From Bufo bufo (Eukaryota > Chordata > Amphibia > Anura > Bufonidae), in assembly GCF_905171765.1 (NCBI RefSeq), contig NC_053391.1:147186917-147250916 (forward strand): 64,000 nt of DNA. The letters run 5' to 3'. Under the pieces are notes generated by a model. It had not been told where the DNA came from and made no database searches. It was given only the letters and a program-made list of their open reading frames with translations. Of the stretch, positions 1 to 11,035 are shown piece after piece (the first letter of the stretch is position 1; the number at the start of each line of letters is the position of its first letter). A program made the position numbers and the translations under genes.

Positions 1-57
1 GGGAAAAAAAATGATTATTTTTATATTGATGACGGTAATCTTATGGTCCTCAAAGGA

Positions 58-433
58 TTAAAAGGGTTACCAAGACTTTATAACTGGTGACCCATCCTAT
101 TAGTATCTGATCGGTGGGGGTCCGACACCCAGGACCCAAGCTGATCAGCTGTTTGAGAAGGCAGCAGTGCTCCTGTGAGTGCCATGGCCTTCGCCCTGCT
201 CACCAGTCACAGCTCCGTACATTGTATAGCGCCAGTGCCTGGTATCGTGCTCAGCCCCATTCAGTTCAACGAAGTGAGCTGCGCCTAGGCCACTTGACCC
301 GTGACATCACTTGGCCTAGCCCTAGGAAAAGCTGAGAAGCCGCGATACTTCTGTGAGCGCCGCTGCCTTCTCAAACAGCTGTCCTGCAGGGGTCCCAGAT
401 TTCAGACCGCCCCCCCCCCCCCCCCCCCCCCCC
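58..433. mobile_element. Foldback MITE fragment, right end replaced by poly-C
   Basis: Inverted arms are visible: AGCTGTTTGAGAAGGCAGC near 147-166 pairs with its complement near 362-380. The core resembles the repeat at 29368-29756 (a 'gatcggtgg..gtcc' block followed by an inverted copy). The right arm runs into 24 consecutive C residues (410-433) and the distal end is missing, so this copy is truncated. No coding capacity is credible. The family name is unknown to me. Confidence 0.5.
410..433. repeat. Homopolymer C24
   Basis: An uninterrupted run of C directly follows the right arm of the foldback MITE. It is prone to length error in assembly. Confidence 0.9.
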
Positions 434-779
434 TGGATTTGAGACAAAGACCCCTTATCCAGCTAAGCTAGTTCTTTCTGCCCTGTACTGATGAGGAGCA
501 ATTCCCCTATGCACATGGGATACTGGCTGGGCTGTAATCCTAAATTATGTCTCAAGGCCTGTTTAAAAGGTTAAACATTTATTTCTAGGACAGCTAACTA
601 CCTGGTAGCACCAAAGGCACAGTTTTTTGGAAAGAGCTAATTTACATGTGGATGTTGGCGTACATGCTCCAAACCTACTCATTGTGGTTGTGTGTGAACA
701 CTGTGATATAATTTTAAGCATGTGCGATATGCAATATATTCTATATTTCGGGGGGGGGTTAAACTTCTTTTTTTTTTTT

Positions 780-1570
780 ACTTTTTATTTAATAACTATT
801 AGCCTCCTTAGGGGATAGAGCCCTTGTCCTATTCACCCTAATAGAGCTCTATCAGGGTGAATAGGACTTCACACTCTCCCTGCTGCCCTGTGCATAGTAC
901 ACACAGCAGCAGGGAGCTGACCATGGCAGCCAGGGCTTCAATAGCGTCCTGGCTGCCATGGTAACAGATCGGAGCCCCACGATTACACTGCTGGGGCTCC
1001 GATCAGAAGCTGCCACTCTGGGGCCACTGCCACCAATGATTTAATCGTGTGGAGGGGGGGCCCGCAATTAATATAATACTTAGAAGAGGGGGAGTAGAAG
1101 GGAGGGGCTGTGGCCACTGCGCCACCAATGAATATAGTTAATATTCCTGAATACAAACATAGCCTGCATGTCCCGGCCATATCCCATACCTGGCCTCTAT
1201 GACTGCGCGCCATGATCCGCCGCAATTAACCCCTCAGGACCTCTCTGTTCTCATTGGTGGCGCAGTGGCCACAGTCCCTCCTCCTCCTACTTTCTGTTCT
1301 CATTGGTGGCGCAGTGGCCACAGTCCCTCCCCTCCTCCTCCTACTCTGTTCTCATTGGTGGTCAGTGGCAGCCGCACACAGTGGGGAGGGAGGCTCCACT
1401 GTGCCGGCTCAGGAGAACATGGTGCGTGCCGAGAGCGGCGCATGCCATGTTCTACCGCGATATAAACGGAATCTCTATCGTTGGCCAAATTTATATAGTT
1501 TATATCGCATATCGTCTATATTGGCCACCCCTACATCGCGGACTGCTATTTGCGGGAGCACATGTTCTTG
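780..1570. repeat. Composite repeat with hairpin modules and 'TGCGCCACCAATG' motif
   Basis: This stretch starts with a block ('ttaggg..agagcccttgtcctattcaccct') also seen near 6945-6990 and 22885-22925. It contains paired arms around 'ggcagccagg..cctggctgcc' and 'cggagcccc..ggggctccg', and several copies of the motif TGCGCCACCAATG or its complement. The right edge ends in 'ggccacccct', like a hAT-type terminus, but I find no matching left end. The small reading frames are not conserved proteins. Confidence 0.45.
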
Positions 1571-1584
1571 TGCATGAGCCCTAA

Positions 1585-2235
1585 GGCCGGGTTCACGTCA
1601 CTGTTTAGCTTTCCGTTCTTCTGATCCGTCAGAAGAACAGGAAAAAAAAAACAGATCCTGTATTTAAAGCATCCGTTATGCACATTTTGCATCCGTTTTA
1701 GCTATTTCCATCTGAGATCCATTATTTTAGATGAAAAAAAGTCCTACACAAAGTTTTTTAATTTTTTTCTGTCAAAAATAATGTATCTCAAACAGAAATG
1801 GCTAAAACGGATGGAAAATGCGCATAACTGAGTATAATGGATGCTGAAAATACAGGATCTGTTTTTATTTTTCTGTTCTTCTGACGAATCAGAGCAGAAA
1901 ACTAAATAGTGACGTAAGGCCTCATGCACACGACTGTTGCGTTTTTTGCGGTCCGCAAACTGCGGATCCACAAAAAACGGAAGCCGCTCGTGTGCCGGGA
2001 ACGGGCGCCTATTGTAGAAATGCCTATTCTTGTCCGCAAAATGGACAAGAATAGGACATGCTATATTTTTTTTGTGGGGTTACGGAACGGAGCAACGGAT
2101 GCGGACAGCACACAGAGTGCTGTCCGCATCTTTTGCGGCCCCATTGAAGTGAATGGGTCCGCACCCGAGCTGCAAAAACTGCAGCTCGGATGCGGACCAC
2201 AACAATGGTCGTGTGCATGAGGCCTAAACTTGGCC
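1585..2235. mobile_element. Harbinger-type MITE, interrupted by a second MITE
   Basis: The left end GGCCGGGTTCACGTCACTG (after TAA at 1582-1584) pairs with a right end that becomes continuous only if 1918-2224 and one TAA are removed, giving AGTGACG-TAAACTTGGCC. Arms around 1625-1680 and 1840-1885 are also complementary ('acagatcctgta', 'gaagaacag'). Three-base TWA duplication and GGCC ends fit non-autonomous PIF/Harbinger elements; the superfamily is inferred from TSD and TIR only. Confidence 0.6.
1918..2224. mobile_element. Harbinger-type MITE (GCACACGA-TIR family), TAA duplication
   Basis: Terminal inverted repeats GGCCTCATGCACACGAC and GTCGTGTGCATGAGGCC flank 307 bp, with TAA at 1915-1917 and again at 2225-2227. 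It is non-coding and inserted in the right terminus of the MITE at 1585-2235. Related copies lie at 4899, 13561, 17054, 20043, 36590, 54246 and possibly 18382. Confidence 0.8.
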
Positions 2236-3480
2236 TTAGCCCTATAGTGATCCGATGACGTCTCCTCCGATCAGAAGGATAATCCAAAGAACCTGCAGAC
2301 AAAATAACCTTCAACCTGGTTGTAATGAGTGAACCATGAAGTGGCCCCTACTTCCTGGGCCCCCTGATGTAGCCGTGTGAATGACCTGCCACAATGTAAT
2401 GAAAAGTACAGCCCCTTTAATATTGGCAAGGCGAGCCAAAATGGAAAACCTGTTTAGAAAGTATATTGTCCTTTTTGTTTTGCTAAATAGCATATCTAAC
2501 TACAATCTTTTTTTTATTGTTTTATGTTTATGTTCATTTGGTAGCTTTATCGGGGCAAATGTCAGAAAGTTGGGTATACCTGCAGGATCAGAGTACAAAC
2601 AGAGGTGGACCTATTACACCCTGGTCTTAAAGGAGTTGTGCTCACAGGATAAGGATAACTGATCGCTGGGGGTGCTACCGCTAGTATCCCCACCGATGGC
2701 GAGAATAGGGGTCCTGTTTCCCCGTTCTGATGGAGTAGCATCCATTTGTTTTCTATGGGAGCCAGGAGATGGCCAAGTGCTTGTACTCTGCCGTCTCAAG
2801 CAGTCCCACGAAGTTGAATGGAGCAGCGAATTTACATGTGTGCCCCCGCTCCGTTCAAATGGGGAGCATGGGCCCCCTTTCTTGTAATCGTCAGGGGCCC
2901 CAGTGGCCAGATCCCTGCCGATCAGACACTTGCACAGAATAGGGGACAAGTTGTGTTAATCTATCGCATGTGCCACTCTTATTAAGCAGCGCACATCCCG
3001 TAATAATTGTGGTGCGTCTTTGCAGGTCCTTGTGCCAAAAGGAAGCTGGAGTAGATTCTGTATATTCTTCGCAAGTATCAGGGTCTAGATAATAATAAAT
3101 GTGCGGGTCTGCCCCCACACCACCCACTCAAAACGTGGCATGCGGGTCTATAAACCCCCTAAAAGTCTCATCATTTTATGCAAGCTTTGCAACTTTTGTT
3201 TCTGGTGTACAGAGGTTGACAGATGTCCCCCAGAGTTTGCTTGTAGTCTGTGCCATGGAGACACATGTCTGCATAGGAGCTGTAGGAAATTTACAAATCG
3301 TACTTCTATTTTTTCTTAAAATATTTTGTCAGTTAAAAAAGTAACACATGTCTTTCCCTCCTAGCAAATTCTCCTAAATCACTTGATCAGACGTCTGCAG
3401 AGTAGTTGCCATCATCACTTTGGACGGGAAGTTGCTTCCTTTCTTGGTTTTGTTTCACAATACAGCATAATATGACTTTC
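2236..3480. other. Mostly unrecognised non-coding DNA with one degraded MITE
   Basis: No coding region is supported. The part near 2625-2960 looks like a decayed relative of the 'gatcgg..gggg' foldback family ('taactgatcgctgggggtgct' and a partly complementary 'gccgatcagacacttgcacagaatagggg' on the right). The remainder holds nothing I recognise. Confidence 0.4.
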
Positions 3481-3627
3481 TTTACAAGGGTTATTCAGGT
3501 TAAACTAAAACTTATTCAGCAGCAGAAAATCTACAAAAATAGCAAAATAACTCATACGCAACACTTTTCTCCCCTGTTGCTTCCTTCGCCACAGTCCGGT
3601 CCTGTGTGGCTGACGTCATCTTCCTGG

Positions 3628-3765
3628 CTGTAGCAGTGATGTCCCGTATACACCACATTATCGTGCAGCCAATCGCTGGCCTCAGCAGTATATGAAATGT
3701 GACTGCTGAGATCAGAGATTGGCTGCAGCGATGATGTGGTGCGTACAGGATGTCACTGCTGCAGG
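3628..3765. repeat. Inverted repeat (about 55-bp arms)
   Basis: The arm 'gtagcagtgatgtcccgtatacaccacat..gcagccaatc' is mirrored by 'gattggctgcagcgatgatgtggtgcgtacaggatgtcactgctgc'. The same gene-less hairpin type recurs at 5750-5866. Probably the centre of a foldback MITE whose ends I cannot place. Confidence 0.6.
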
Positions 3766-4444
3766 AAAACAAACAGAAGCTGAGACAACTGAAAAGTGGA
3801 CGAGCCGTGTGCACCCTGTTTGCGTCAGAGCAGAGGGGAGATGCTGTGAAGCAGCTCAATCACAGTGAAGTCCTGCGCTGGGCACTTGTGAGAGCAAAAT
3901 CTGAGAGAATAAAACTTCATATTCACACTGCTCCTGATAATGCAAAAAAAAAAATATATATATATAAAAAAATCCTACACTGTAGGTATGTATGTACTGC
4001 TCTCCCCAGCCCCACCTACTGCTGGCAGCAGTTAAGCACTGTCAGGCCGCATTCACAACTGCGGCAAGCGGATACAGCACAACTGTCGGCTGGACCAAAA
4101 ACTGTTGCATACAACAGTTTTGGTTTGGCTGAAACTCGCCATTTATGCCAGAAAGCAGCTGGATCACTGCTGGACCTTATTACAGTCAATGGGGAATCGG
4201 TGGCGAACTATAGAATCCAGCAATTCCGGATCCTGATGGGCTGCTCTCCGCCGGAATAGCCTGCTGACTCTACTGCCGGAGATGTAAGTGGAGCCTCAGA
4301 GCTGCTGACAGTCTTCTGAAATTTCATCCATTTTACTGCTGCTGAAAATGCTGCAGAATTTCAACACAACGTGCCGCTGCTGAAAATCCGCAGCATTTCC
4401 GTCGCATGTGGTTGTTGCTGAAGAATACACATTTTATCCTAAAA
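3766..4444. other. No gene seen; degraded MITE-like DNA
   Basis: This contains A-rich and TA-rich tracts (3945-3970) and a stretch from 4040 ('ggccgcattcacaactgcgg') resembling the start of a Harbinger-type MITE, without a clear partner end. Confidence 0.35.
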
Positions 4445-4829
4445 GGGTTCTAACTCGCCGTTAGCCGTCGCATGTGCATTAATTACTGTGATGCCGTACC
4501 AGGAATGGACATCGCAGTGTGCATGCGCCGGCCGACGGACTCAGCGCGCAGGCGCGGGATCTCGGCGAAAGAAGAAGTAAGAAGATGGGCGGGCAGAGGG
4601 AAAGACTGGGCGGGGGGAAGCAACGATAAGGCAGAGCTGCCTGGGCACCTATGAGGTTGACGTCACCCCTGGGCACTTGCGAGCCCTCATTTGCATATCC
4701 TACTAAGATGATTTTTGCCAGTTTTATAAGTCCACGATTGCTTATAAAGGTAACGTTTTTATCAACTGTAATGCTGCTAGAAAGCTATGGGAAGGGTTAA
4801 AAAGGTGAAACTGTGATGACAGACTCCCT
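4445..4829. mobile_element. TTAA-type MITE fragment (CTGTCACCAC family)
   Basis: The right end 'gatgacagactccct' followed by TTAA (4830-4833) matches the right end of the element at 43387-44117. The left end is degraded, so the start is approximate. Confidence 0.4.
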
Positions 4830-4898
4830 TTAATTATGCCCCCAAGACATTTATTAATTAATGTGCCCTAAATGTTTCAGAGGGGAATATACCCTTAA

Positions 4899-5383
4899 GG
4901 CCTATTGCACACGACCGTATGGCTTTTTCAGTGTTTTGCGATCCGTTTTAAACGGATCCGTTGTTCCGTTTTTTGTTTCCGTTTTGTTTCCGTTTCCGTT
5001 CCGTTTTTCCGTTCCGTTTTTCCGTATGGCAAATACAGTATACAGTTATTTCATAGAAAAAATTGGGCTGGGCATAACATTTTCAATAGATGGATCCGCA
5101 AAAAACGGAACGGATACGGAAGACATACGGATGCACTTCCGTATGCATTCCGTTTTTTTGCGGACCCATAGACTTTAATGGAGCCACGGAACGTGATTTG
5201 CGGCCAAATATAGGACATGTTCTATGTTAAAACGGAACGGAAAAACGGAAACGGAATGCATACGGAGTACATTCCGTTTTTTTTGCGGACCCATTGAAAT
5301 CAATGGCTCCGTATACGGACCGTATACGGACCGCAAAAAACGGCCAGTAAACGGGAAAAAAAAACGGCCGTGTGAAAGAGGCC
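4899..5383. mobile_element. Harbinger-type MITE, long palindromic, TAA duplication
   Basis: Left GGCCTATTGCACACGACCGT and right ACGGCCGTGTGAAAGAGGCC are flanked by TAA at 4896-4898 and 5384-5386. The interior is self-complementary, with repeated Cs/Ts such as 'tccgttttttgc' against 'gcaaaaaacgga' and an internal 'ccattgaaatcaatgg' palindrome. It landed exactly at the terminal TTAA of the element beginning at 5387. Confidence 0.8.
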
Positions 5384-6397
5384 TAAAGGGGTTGTCCAGT
5401 TTCAGCAACAAAAGGGGGTTAGTCAGCACCTCCCAGTGCGCAGGTGCACACCAGCATGGCAAAGACCTAGAGGAAAAGAGACAATGCAGCAGCACCCTGC
5501 AAATCAGATAAAGTACAATAATGCCAAAAATTATAGTGCTAATGCTACGCCTATTTATAAAGTGAGATGCTTGTCCAATACATTTTGTACAAAACCACCT
5601 GAGCCCGTCTGCCGAACGTCAAGGCGATCTCTGTTAGACGGGTCCTAACACTAAATACTACCTGTTATGCGCCAACACTAAAAACTGGACAACACTGAGT
5701 AATAGCTTGAAATAAAGATACTTACCTAGCAGATTCCACGCTTTGTTTGCCCATTTTCAACAACACTTGCCCGCTGAAGCCAATCACTGACCTCAGCGGT
5801 GCACCAAAGAGGCAAGTGATTGGCTGCAGCAGTCACATGTCAACATGACATCACTACTGCAAAAAGGTAAGGGTACTTCAGTGCTCCAGACTAAAAAAAA
5901 TACTTAATAGCCATTGGCTCATGAACTGAAAAATTTAGGAGCCAAATTAAATTTTTAGTCGCCAAATCGAAACCGAATCAAAATGTTGGTATTGTGACAA
6001 CGCTACGCCGCTCTGATCGGTGTAGGGTTGTTTCAATACCAAAATTTTGATTCGCTTTCATCACCATCAAAAGTATTGCGATACTCCATACCACGCAAAA
6101 AACAAAAAAAAAAACACCAAAAAAAGCTGCGTGCATTTCGCATTTTATGAAATGTTCAGCCCATAATAGACCAGTCCTATCCTATTTTTTGGGGTGACAA
6201 GGTGACTAAAAAATGGCAAATCGCATGGTTTTTATTTATTTATGTCTGTTACGGCGCTCACCGCATAGGAGATATTTTTTAATAATTTAATAGTTTGGAC
6301 TTTTCGGACGCAGCGCTATGTAATATGTTTATTTATTTATTGTTTATATATTTTATATGTAAAATTGGGAAAGGGGGGATTTAAACTTAATATTTTA

Positions 6398-6932
6398 GGG
6401 TACTTTAACACTAGCGTTTTTCTTTTCAGGCATAGAGTTCCGTCACAGGGGCTCTATACCTGAAAAGAACTGATTAGTTATATCCCCATGCATTCTGAAT
6501 GGAGAGCAATCCATTCAGGATGCATCAGGATGTCTTCAGTTCAGTCATTTTGACTGATCAGGCAAAAGATAAAACAGTAGCATGCTACGGTTTTATCTCC
6601 GGCAAAAAAAAACGGAAGACTTGCCTGAATGCCGGAAACGGCATTTTTCCCCATAGGAATGTATTAGTGCCGTATCTGGCATTCAAAATACCGGAATGCC
6701 GTATCCGCATGCGCAGATCGGTAAAAATGTGTAAAAAGATACAAGACGGATCCGTCTGTCCGCATGACAAGCGGAGAGACGAATCCGTCCTTGCAATGCA
6801 TTTGTGAGATGGATCCGCATCCGGATGCGTCTCACAAATGCTTTCAGTCACATCCAGATCGGCGGATCCGGCAGGCAGTTCCGATGACGGAACTGCTTGC
6901 CGGATCACACTGCCGCAATTGTGAAAGTAGCC
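6398..6932. mobile_element. Harbinger-type MITE nested in the hAT-like element
   Basis: Left GGGTACTTTAACACTAGCG after TTA (6395-6397), right ..AATTGTGAAAGTAGCC before TTT. The internal foldback includes 'gatccgcatccggatgcgtctcacaaatg' type arms around 6800-6850. Small reading frames are in palindromic DNA and are not genes. Confidence 0.6.
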
Positions 6933-6990
6933 TTTTTTTACTTACTATTAGCCCCCTTAGGGGCTGGAACCCTTGTCCTATTCACCCTTA

Positions 6991-7600
6991 GTTCCCTTTC
7001 ACATGCGTGAGTTGAACGCATTGCACCCGCACTGAATCCGGACCCATTCACTTCTATAGGGTTGTGCACATGAGCGGTGATTTTCACTTGTGCGTTGCTT
7101 GAAAATCACAGCATGCTCTATGTTGTGCGTTTTTCACGCAACGCAAGCCCCATAGAAGTTTATGGGGCTGCGTGAAAATCGCAAGCATCCGCAAGCAAAT
7201 GAGGATGCGGTGCGATTTTCACGCATGGTTTCTAGGATGAAAGTCTATTCACTATATTATTTTCCCTTATAACATGGTTATAAGGGAAAATAATAGCATT
7301 CTTTAATACAGAATGCATAGTAGAAGGTCAATTGAGGGTTAAAAAAAAAATAAAAAATTAACTCCCCTCCTCCAATTGATCGCGTAGCTGCCGGTCTCCT
7401 GTTCTTTCTTCAGGACCTGTCAAAGGACCTGTGGTGACATCACTGTGCTCATCAAATGATACATCACATGATCCATCATCATGGTAATGGACCATGTGAT
7501 GAGCTCAGTGACGTCACCACAGGTCCTGAAGAAAGAACAGGAGACCGGCAGCTGCGCAATCAATTGGAGGAGGTGAGTTAATAAATTTTTTATTTTTTAA
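6991..7600. mobile_element. MITE of the 'GATTTTCACGC' family, partial
   Basis: It begins GTTCCCTTTCACATGCG after TTA and shares long blocks with the intact copy at 15834-16748 ('gcgtgaaaatcgcaagc', 'ccttataacatggttataaggg', 'atagcattcttt'). A long inverted repeat (about 7326-7590) pairs 'ggtctcctgttctttcttcaggacctgt' with its complement. The right terminus is not found. Confidence 0.5.
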
Positions 7601-7639
7601 CCCTCTTTGGCACTGCTGTTTATTATACTGGGGTGTGGG

Positions 7640-8030
7640 GGGCGCACTGCGCCACCAATGTTTATTATATTAGGGTGTTGGGGGGGGGAAGGGAGGAGCG
7701 CACTGCGCCACCAATGAAGATAACTGACCTGTTAATACAAATACAGGAGGCGGGTGCTGGAATCAAATAGCCGGCACCAGACCTCTATGACAGGGAGCTG
7801 TGATCAGCGGCAGTTAACCCCTCAGGTACCGCACCTGAAGGGTTAACTGCAGCGGATCGCAGCTTCCTGTCATAGAGGTCGGGTGCCGGCTATTTGATTC
7901 CGGCACCCGCCTCCTGTATTTGTATTAACAGGTCAGTTATCTTCATTGGTGGCGCAGTGGCCACAGCCCCTCCTCCTCCTCCCGTCTCTTCTTATTGGTG
8001 GCGGCACAGGGGGGAGGGAGAGACTCCTTC
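7640..8030. repeat. Palindromic module with 'GCGCCACCAATG' repeats
   Basis: Two arms of about 110 bp (about 7718-7835 and 7840-7947) are mirror images: 'ggaggcgggtgctggaatcaaatagccggc..' pairs with '..gccggctatttgattccggcacccgcctcc'. 'ACTGCGCCACCAATG' repeats flank it. A related module lies at 22970-23330 inside an unrelated element. Confidence 0.6.
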
Positions 8031-9049
8031 TTCACTGCGCTGCTGAGAAGAACATCGGCGGCGGGGCAGAGAACTATCAGCTCCTGTGCCCCGCCGCTGT
8101 ATTCAACTGCAGAGCTGCGGCGGTGGGTCTAGTCGCAAATGGCGACAAGACTAAAAAGTCTTGTCGCCATTTGTAGATTCTAAGTCGCATTGGTGACCAT
8201 TTTGGTCGCCATCTGGAGCCCTGTACTTTCACACTAGCGTTTTTCTCTTCCGGCATAGAGTTCCGTCCTAGGGGCTCAATACCAGAAAAGAACTGATCAG
8301 TTTTATCCCCATGCATTCTGAATGGAGAGCAATCCGTTCAGGATGCATCAGGATGTCTTCAGTTCAGTCTTTTTGACTTTATAGGACGGAGATAAAACCG
8401 CAGCATTCTTTGGTTTTAACTCTGTCCAAAATTCCGGAACACTTGCCTGAATGCCGGATCGGCATTTTTTTTCCATAGGAATGTATTAGTGCCAGAACCG
8501 GCATTCAAATAGACGGACCCTCTATTCCGCTCTGCGCATGCGCAGACCTTTAAAAAATGTGAAAAAAATAAATACCGGTTTCGTTTTGCCAGATGACACC
8601 AGAAAAACGTATCCGGTATTGCAATGCATTTTTCAGACTGATCAGGATCCTGATCAGTCTGAAAAATGCCTGATCAGTCAGAAAAAATTACGTGCATTTG
8701 CATACAGTTTGCCTGATCGGGCAGGCAGTTCAGGCAACGGAGCCGCCTGCCGGAATCAAACAACACAAGTGTGAAAGTGCCTTAAGCAGATCCTTGCCGG
8801 GAGAAACAAAGGGGTGACATGGAATCTGCTAGTAAGTTTCAGTTTTCTCTATTTTAGGCTATTTCCCAGTGTTATCCAGTTTCTTTCTGAAAAGGGACAA
8901 CCCTTTTAAGTTTTATTGCAGCTTTTAGGAGTGACAATGTGGCCCGCAGACCAGAACAGGTTTGGCATCCCTGGTCTAAATGAACTGCTTTTCCAGAAAA
9001 CCAAGTATTTTTGGTGTCATCATCTCTAAGGCGTCGGCATACTGTACTA

Positions 9050-9245
9050 ATTATTATTATTTATTAATAAAGCACCATTAATTCCATGGCGCTGTACCCA
9101 TAAGGGGTATACATACATAATCCAGACAATTGTACTAAGCATGAACAAGACGAGTTACAGACTGGTACAGAAGGAGAGAGGGCCCTGCCGGTGAGGGCTC
9201 ACAATCTACATGTTATGGGAGAAGGACACAGTAGGAGAGGGTGAC
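9050..9245. repeat. Interspersed repeat starting (TTA)n, SINE/LINE-tail-like
   Basis: The block begins 'attattattatttattaataaagcaccattaattccatggcgctgtac' and contains 'ggagagagggccctgccggtgagggctcacaatctacatg', a pattern I associate with a common interspersed repeat of fish and amphibians. I cannot name it with certainty and see no TSD. Confidence 0.4.
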
Positions 9246-9862
9246 TAATCCCCCCATTTGCTATCTGAAGACTGTCCTCTTTTTCTAACCTTTGAGATGT
9301 TGCAGAAGAGGCTGAAGTGACTTGTGGCATAAATCATGGATCTTCACACGTGACTGAATCCATGGCAATTATTAACACAAACATTTTTTTATTACGCAGT
9401 GCAAAGCTCCTTCTTGATAAAAACTATTCCAGAGGGAGGGCTCTTCCAGATGAGCAATGGTCACATCCCGGTGCTGTCCTGATAGCATCCGAACTGAACA
9501 CTGCATAATACTTTGCATAGCACCAGCCTCCAAAACAGCCTAAGGCTGCGTTATAGACCCCCCGGCAGTAAAAAAAAAACAGACCTTGCGCGATGCAGCG
9601 CATCGCAATGGAGGAGCATCGAAGCAAGGAAATGCTCCAATGCGCCACTCAGGTATATGAAAAGAATAAAGAAGAGCTTGTATCCGGGTTCAGGGCTGAA
9701 CCCCTTTAATGATAAATTTGACCCACTGCCTATCCCATAATTTATGTATACAAATCGCCGTCAGCTCCATTGGTACCTGCATATGGTCGGATATGGACCA
9801 CTTTTTCAGCGATGCGTCATCTCAGGCCGTTCATATCCTGTGGCTGGGTGGACAGATACATT
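9246..9862. other. No gene seen
   Basis: A stretch of unremarkable sequence with short, unconvincing frames. One region near 9540-9640 has the Harbinger-MITE flavour ('gcgttatagaccccccggcagtaaaa'), without ends. Confidence 0.4.
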
Positions 9863-9919
9863 GGGGGAGATTTATCAAAACTGGTACAAAGGAAAACTGG
9901 CTTAGGTGCCCATAGCAAC

Positions 9920-10575
9920 TGTAACGGAACGCCTAGCACCCCGACCGGGTACCTCTGTTGATAGATGCTCAGAGGACTCCAAGCACTCCACTTGACACCG
10001 TCAGCACTGCAGACCCCACGAACCGCCGAAGCTTGGTGGAGGTCTCGCCGTCTCCTACCCACCCTGGACCTACGCCAAGGCTCCAGGCTCCAGTGGGTGA
10101 ACCTCTCCTAAATGCAGAGACAGGAACCAGGAACAAGCTCTTACAAGAGCTTATACTCAGGGGAGTATTATGATATAGCAATCCCCAAGAGTGTAGTTAT
10201 CCCATCCCCCAAACATGAGCCAAGACTTCATAAAGGGGCAAAGCAGGAACTCTTTAATGGGTTATTTTTCAGCCTTTTATGCAGGTCTCCTAGCAAGGGA
10301 CACTCCCCCTGTGGCCCTTGTGAAAGACTGTGACAGTTAATATTTTAGCCAATCACATGCATTTACAGTATTGAAACCCTCCCAGCAATTGTACACAAAA
10401 TCCTCTTCCCTCTGTCTGTAACGCAATCAACAAAATACAATGAGCATTGTCTGAGACGCAATTAACTAACACACTGGCATTGTCTGAGACGCAATCCACA
10501 AAATACAATTACCAAGCATAATGGGCTAACTTAATCACTACCAGACAGAACACACACATTTTTCCCAACACACAG
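9920..10575 (-). repeat. 3' LTR, truncated (lacks about 300 bp of U3)
   Basis: It matches 12176-12842 closely, from TGTAACGGAACGCCTAGCA through 'tttttcccaacacacag', with a few substitutions and a roughly 11-bp length difference. The remaining part of the right LTR (12843-13137) has no counterpart here. Confidence 0.75.
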
Positions 10576-10599
10576 TGTTGTGGTTCTCTAGCTTGGAGC

Positions 10600-11035
10600 T
10601 GTAGGTACTTGGTGGGCACAGGCCCACTGCGCTCTGCCCAGATGCCAGCTCTTCCGCTGGGGTAGCCTGTGGGAAGTCCGGCTCTGGAGAAGAGGATAGG
10701 GGAGGGCAGAGGCCGACTGCGCTCTGCCCAGATGCCAGCTCTTCCGCTGGGGTAGCCTGTGGGAAGTCCGGCTCCGGAGAAGAGGATAGGGGAGGGCAGA
10801 GTCCGACTGCGCTCTGCCCAGATGCCAGCTGTTCCGCTGGGGTAGCCTGTGGGAAGTCCGGCTCTTGAGAATAGGATATGGGAGGGCAGAGGCCGACTGC
10901 GCTCTGCCCAGATGCCAGCTCGTCCGCTGGGGTAGCCTGTGGGAAGTCCGGCTCTGGAGAAGAGGATAGGGGAGGGCAGAGACCGACTGCGCTCTTCCCA
11001 GATGCCAGCTCTTCCGCTGGGATGGGGTCAGGGAA
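10600..11035 (-). repeat. 90-bp tandem repeat within the gag-like frame
   Basis: The block beginning 'ctgcgctctgcccagatgccagct' recurs at 10627, 10717, 10807, 10897 and 10987, an exact 90-bp period. Because 90 is a multiple of three the minus-strand frame stays open and encodes a 30-residue Pro/Ser-rich repeat (core 'SAVGLCPP', 'PEPDFPQATPAEELASGQ'). Confidence 0.85.

Larger units (their letters stand above)
5879..8223. mobile_element. hAT-like element with 5-bp duplication, copy A
   Basis: Termini CAGTGCTCCAGACTAAAA and the complement of ..GGTCGCCATCTGGAGCCCTG delimit 2345 bp, with TACTT duplicated at 5874-5878 and 8224-8228. Subterminal blocks 'aaatttaggagccaaat..tttttagtcgccaaa' and 'ggtgaccattttggtcgccat' are shared with the second copy at 19900-21424. 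No transposase frame survives. CAGNG ends fit hAT; 5-bp rather than 8-bp duplication is seen in both copies. The interior holds further MITEs and hairpins. Confidence 0.65.
5871..8782. mobile_element. Harbinger-type MITE (CTTTCACACTAGCG family) split by a hAT-like insertion
   Basis: The first 8 bases (GGGTACTT) are at 5871-5878. The element resumes at 8224 with TACTTTCACACTAGCG and ends at 8782 (GTGTGAAAGTGCCT), with TAA on both sides (5868-5870 and 8783-8785). The 8224-8782 segment has the same internal pattern ('catagagttccgtc..ggggctc', 'atgcattctgaatggagagcaatcc') as the MITEs at 6398 and 42102. Confidence 0.65.
5387..8905. mobile_element. TTAA-type (Kolobok/piggyBac-like) element, host of nested insertions
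   Basis: The left end AGGGGTTGTCCAGTTTC and right end (complement AAGGGTTGTCCC..) are each associated with TTAA. The left TTAA is split by the MITE at 4899-5383, and the right TTAA is at 8906-8909. Internal arms near 5665-5760 and 8795-8890 are complementary ('acttacctagcagattcca' against 'tggaatctgctagtaagt'). Superfamily is inferred from the TTAA target only. The segment 5400-5665 is not explained and may be another insertion. Confidence 0.5.

Noticed and set aside
3750..4259. 169-codon plus-strand frame
   Set aside because: It crosses A-rich and TA-rich tracts and a MITE-like stretch; composition is not protein-like and no family is recognised.
5224..5511. Lys/Arg-rich frames in the 4.9-5.5 kb region
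   Set aside because: They fall in the palindromic MITE and its A/T-rich arms.
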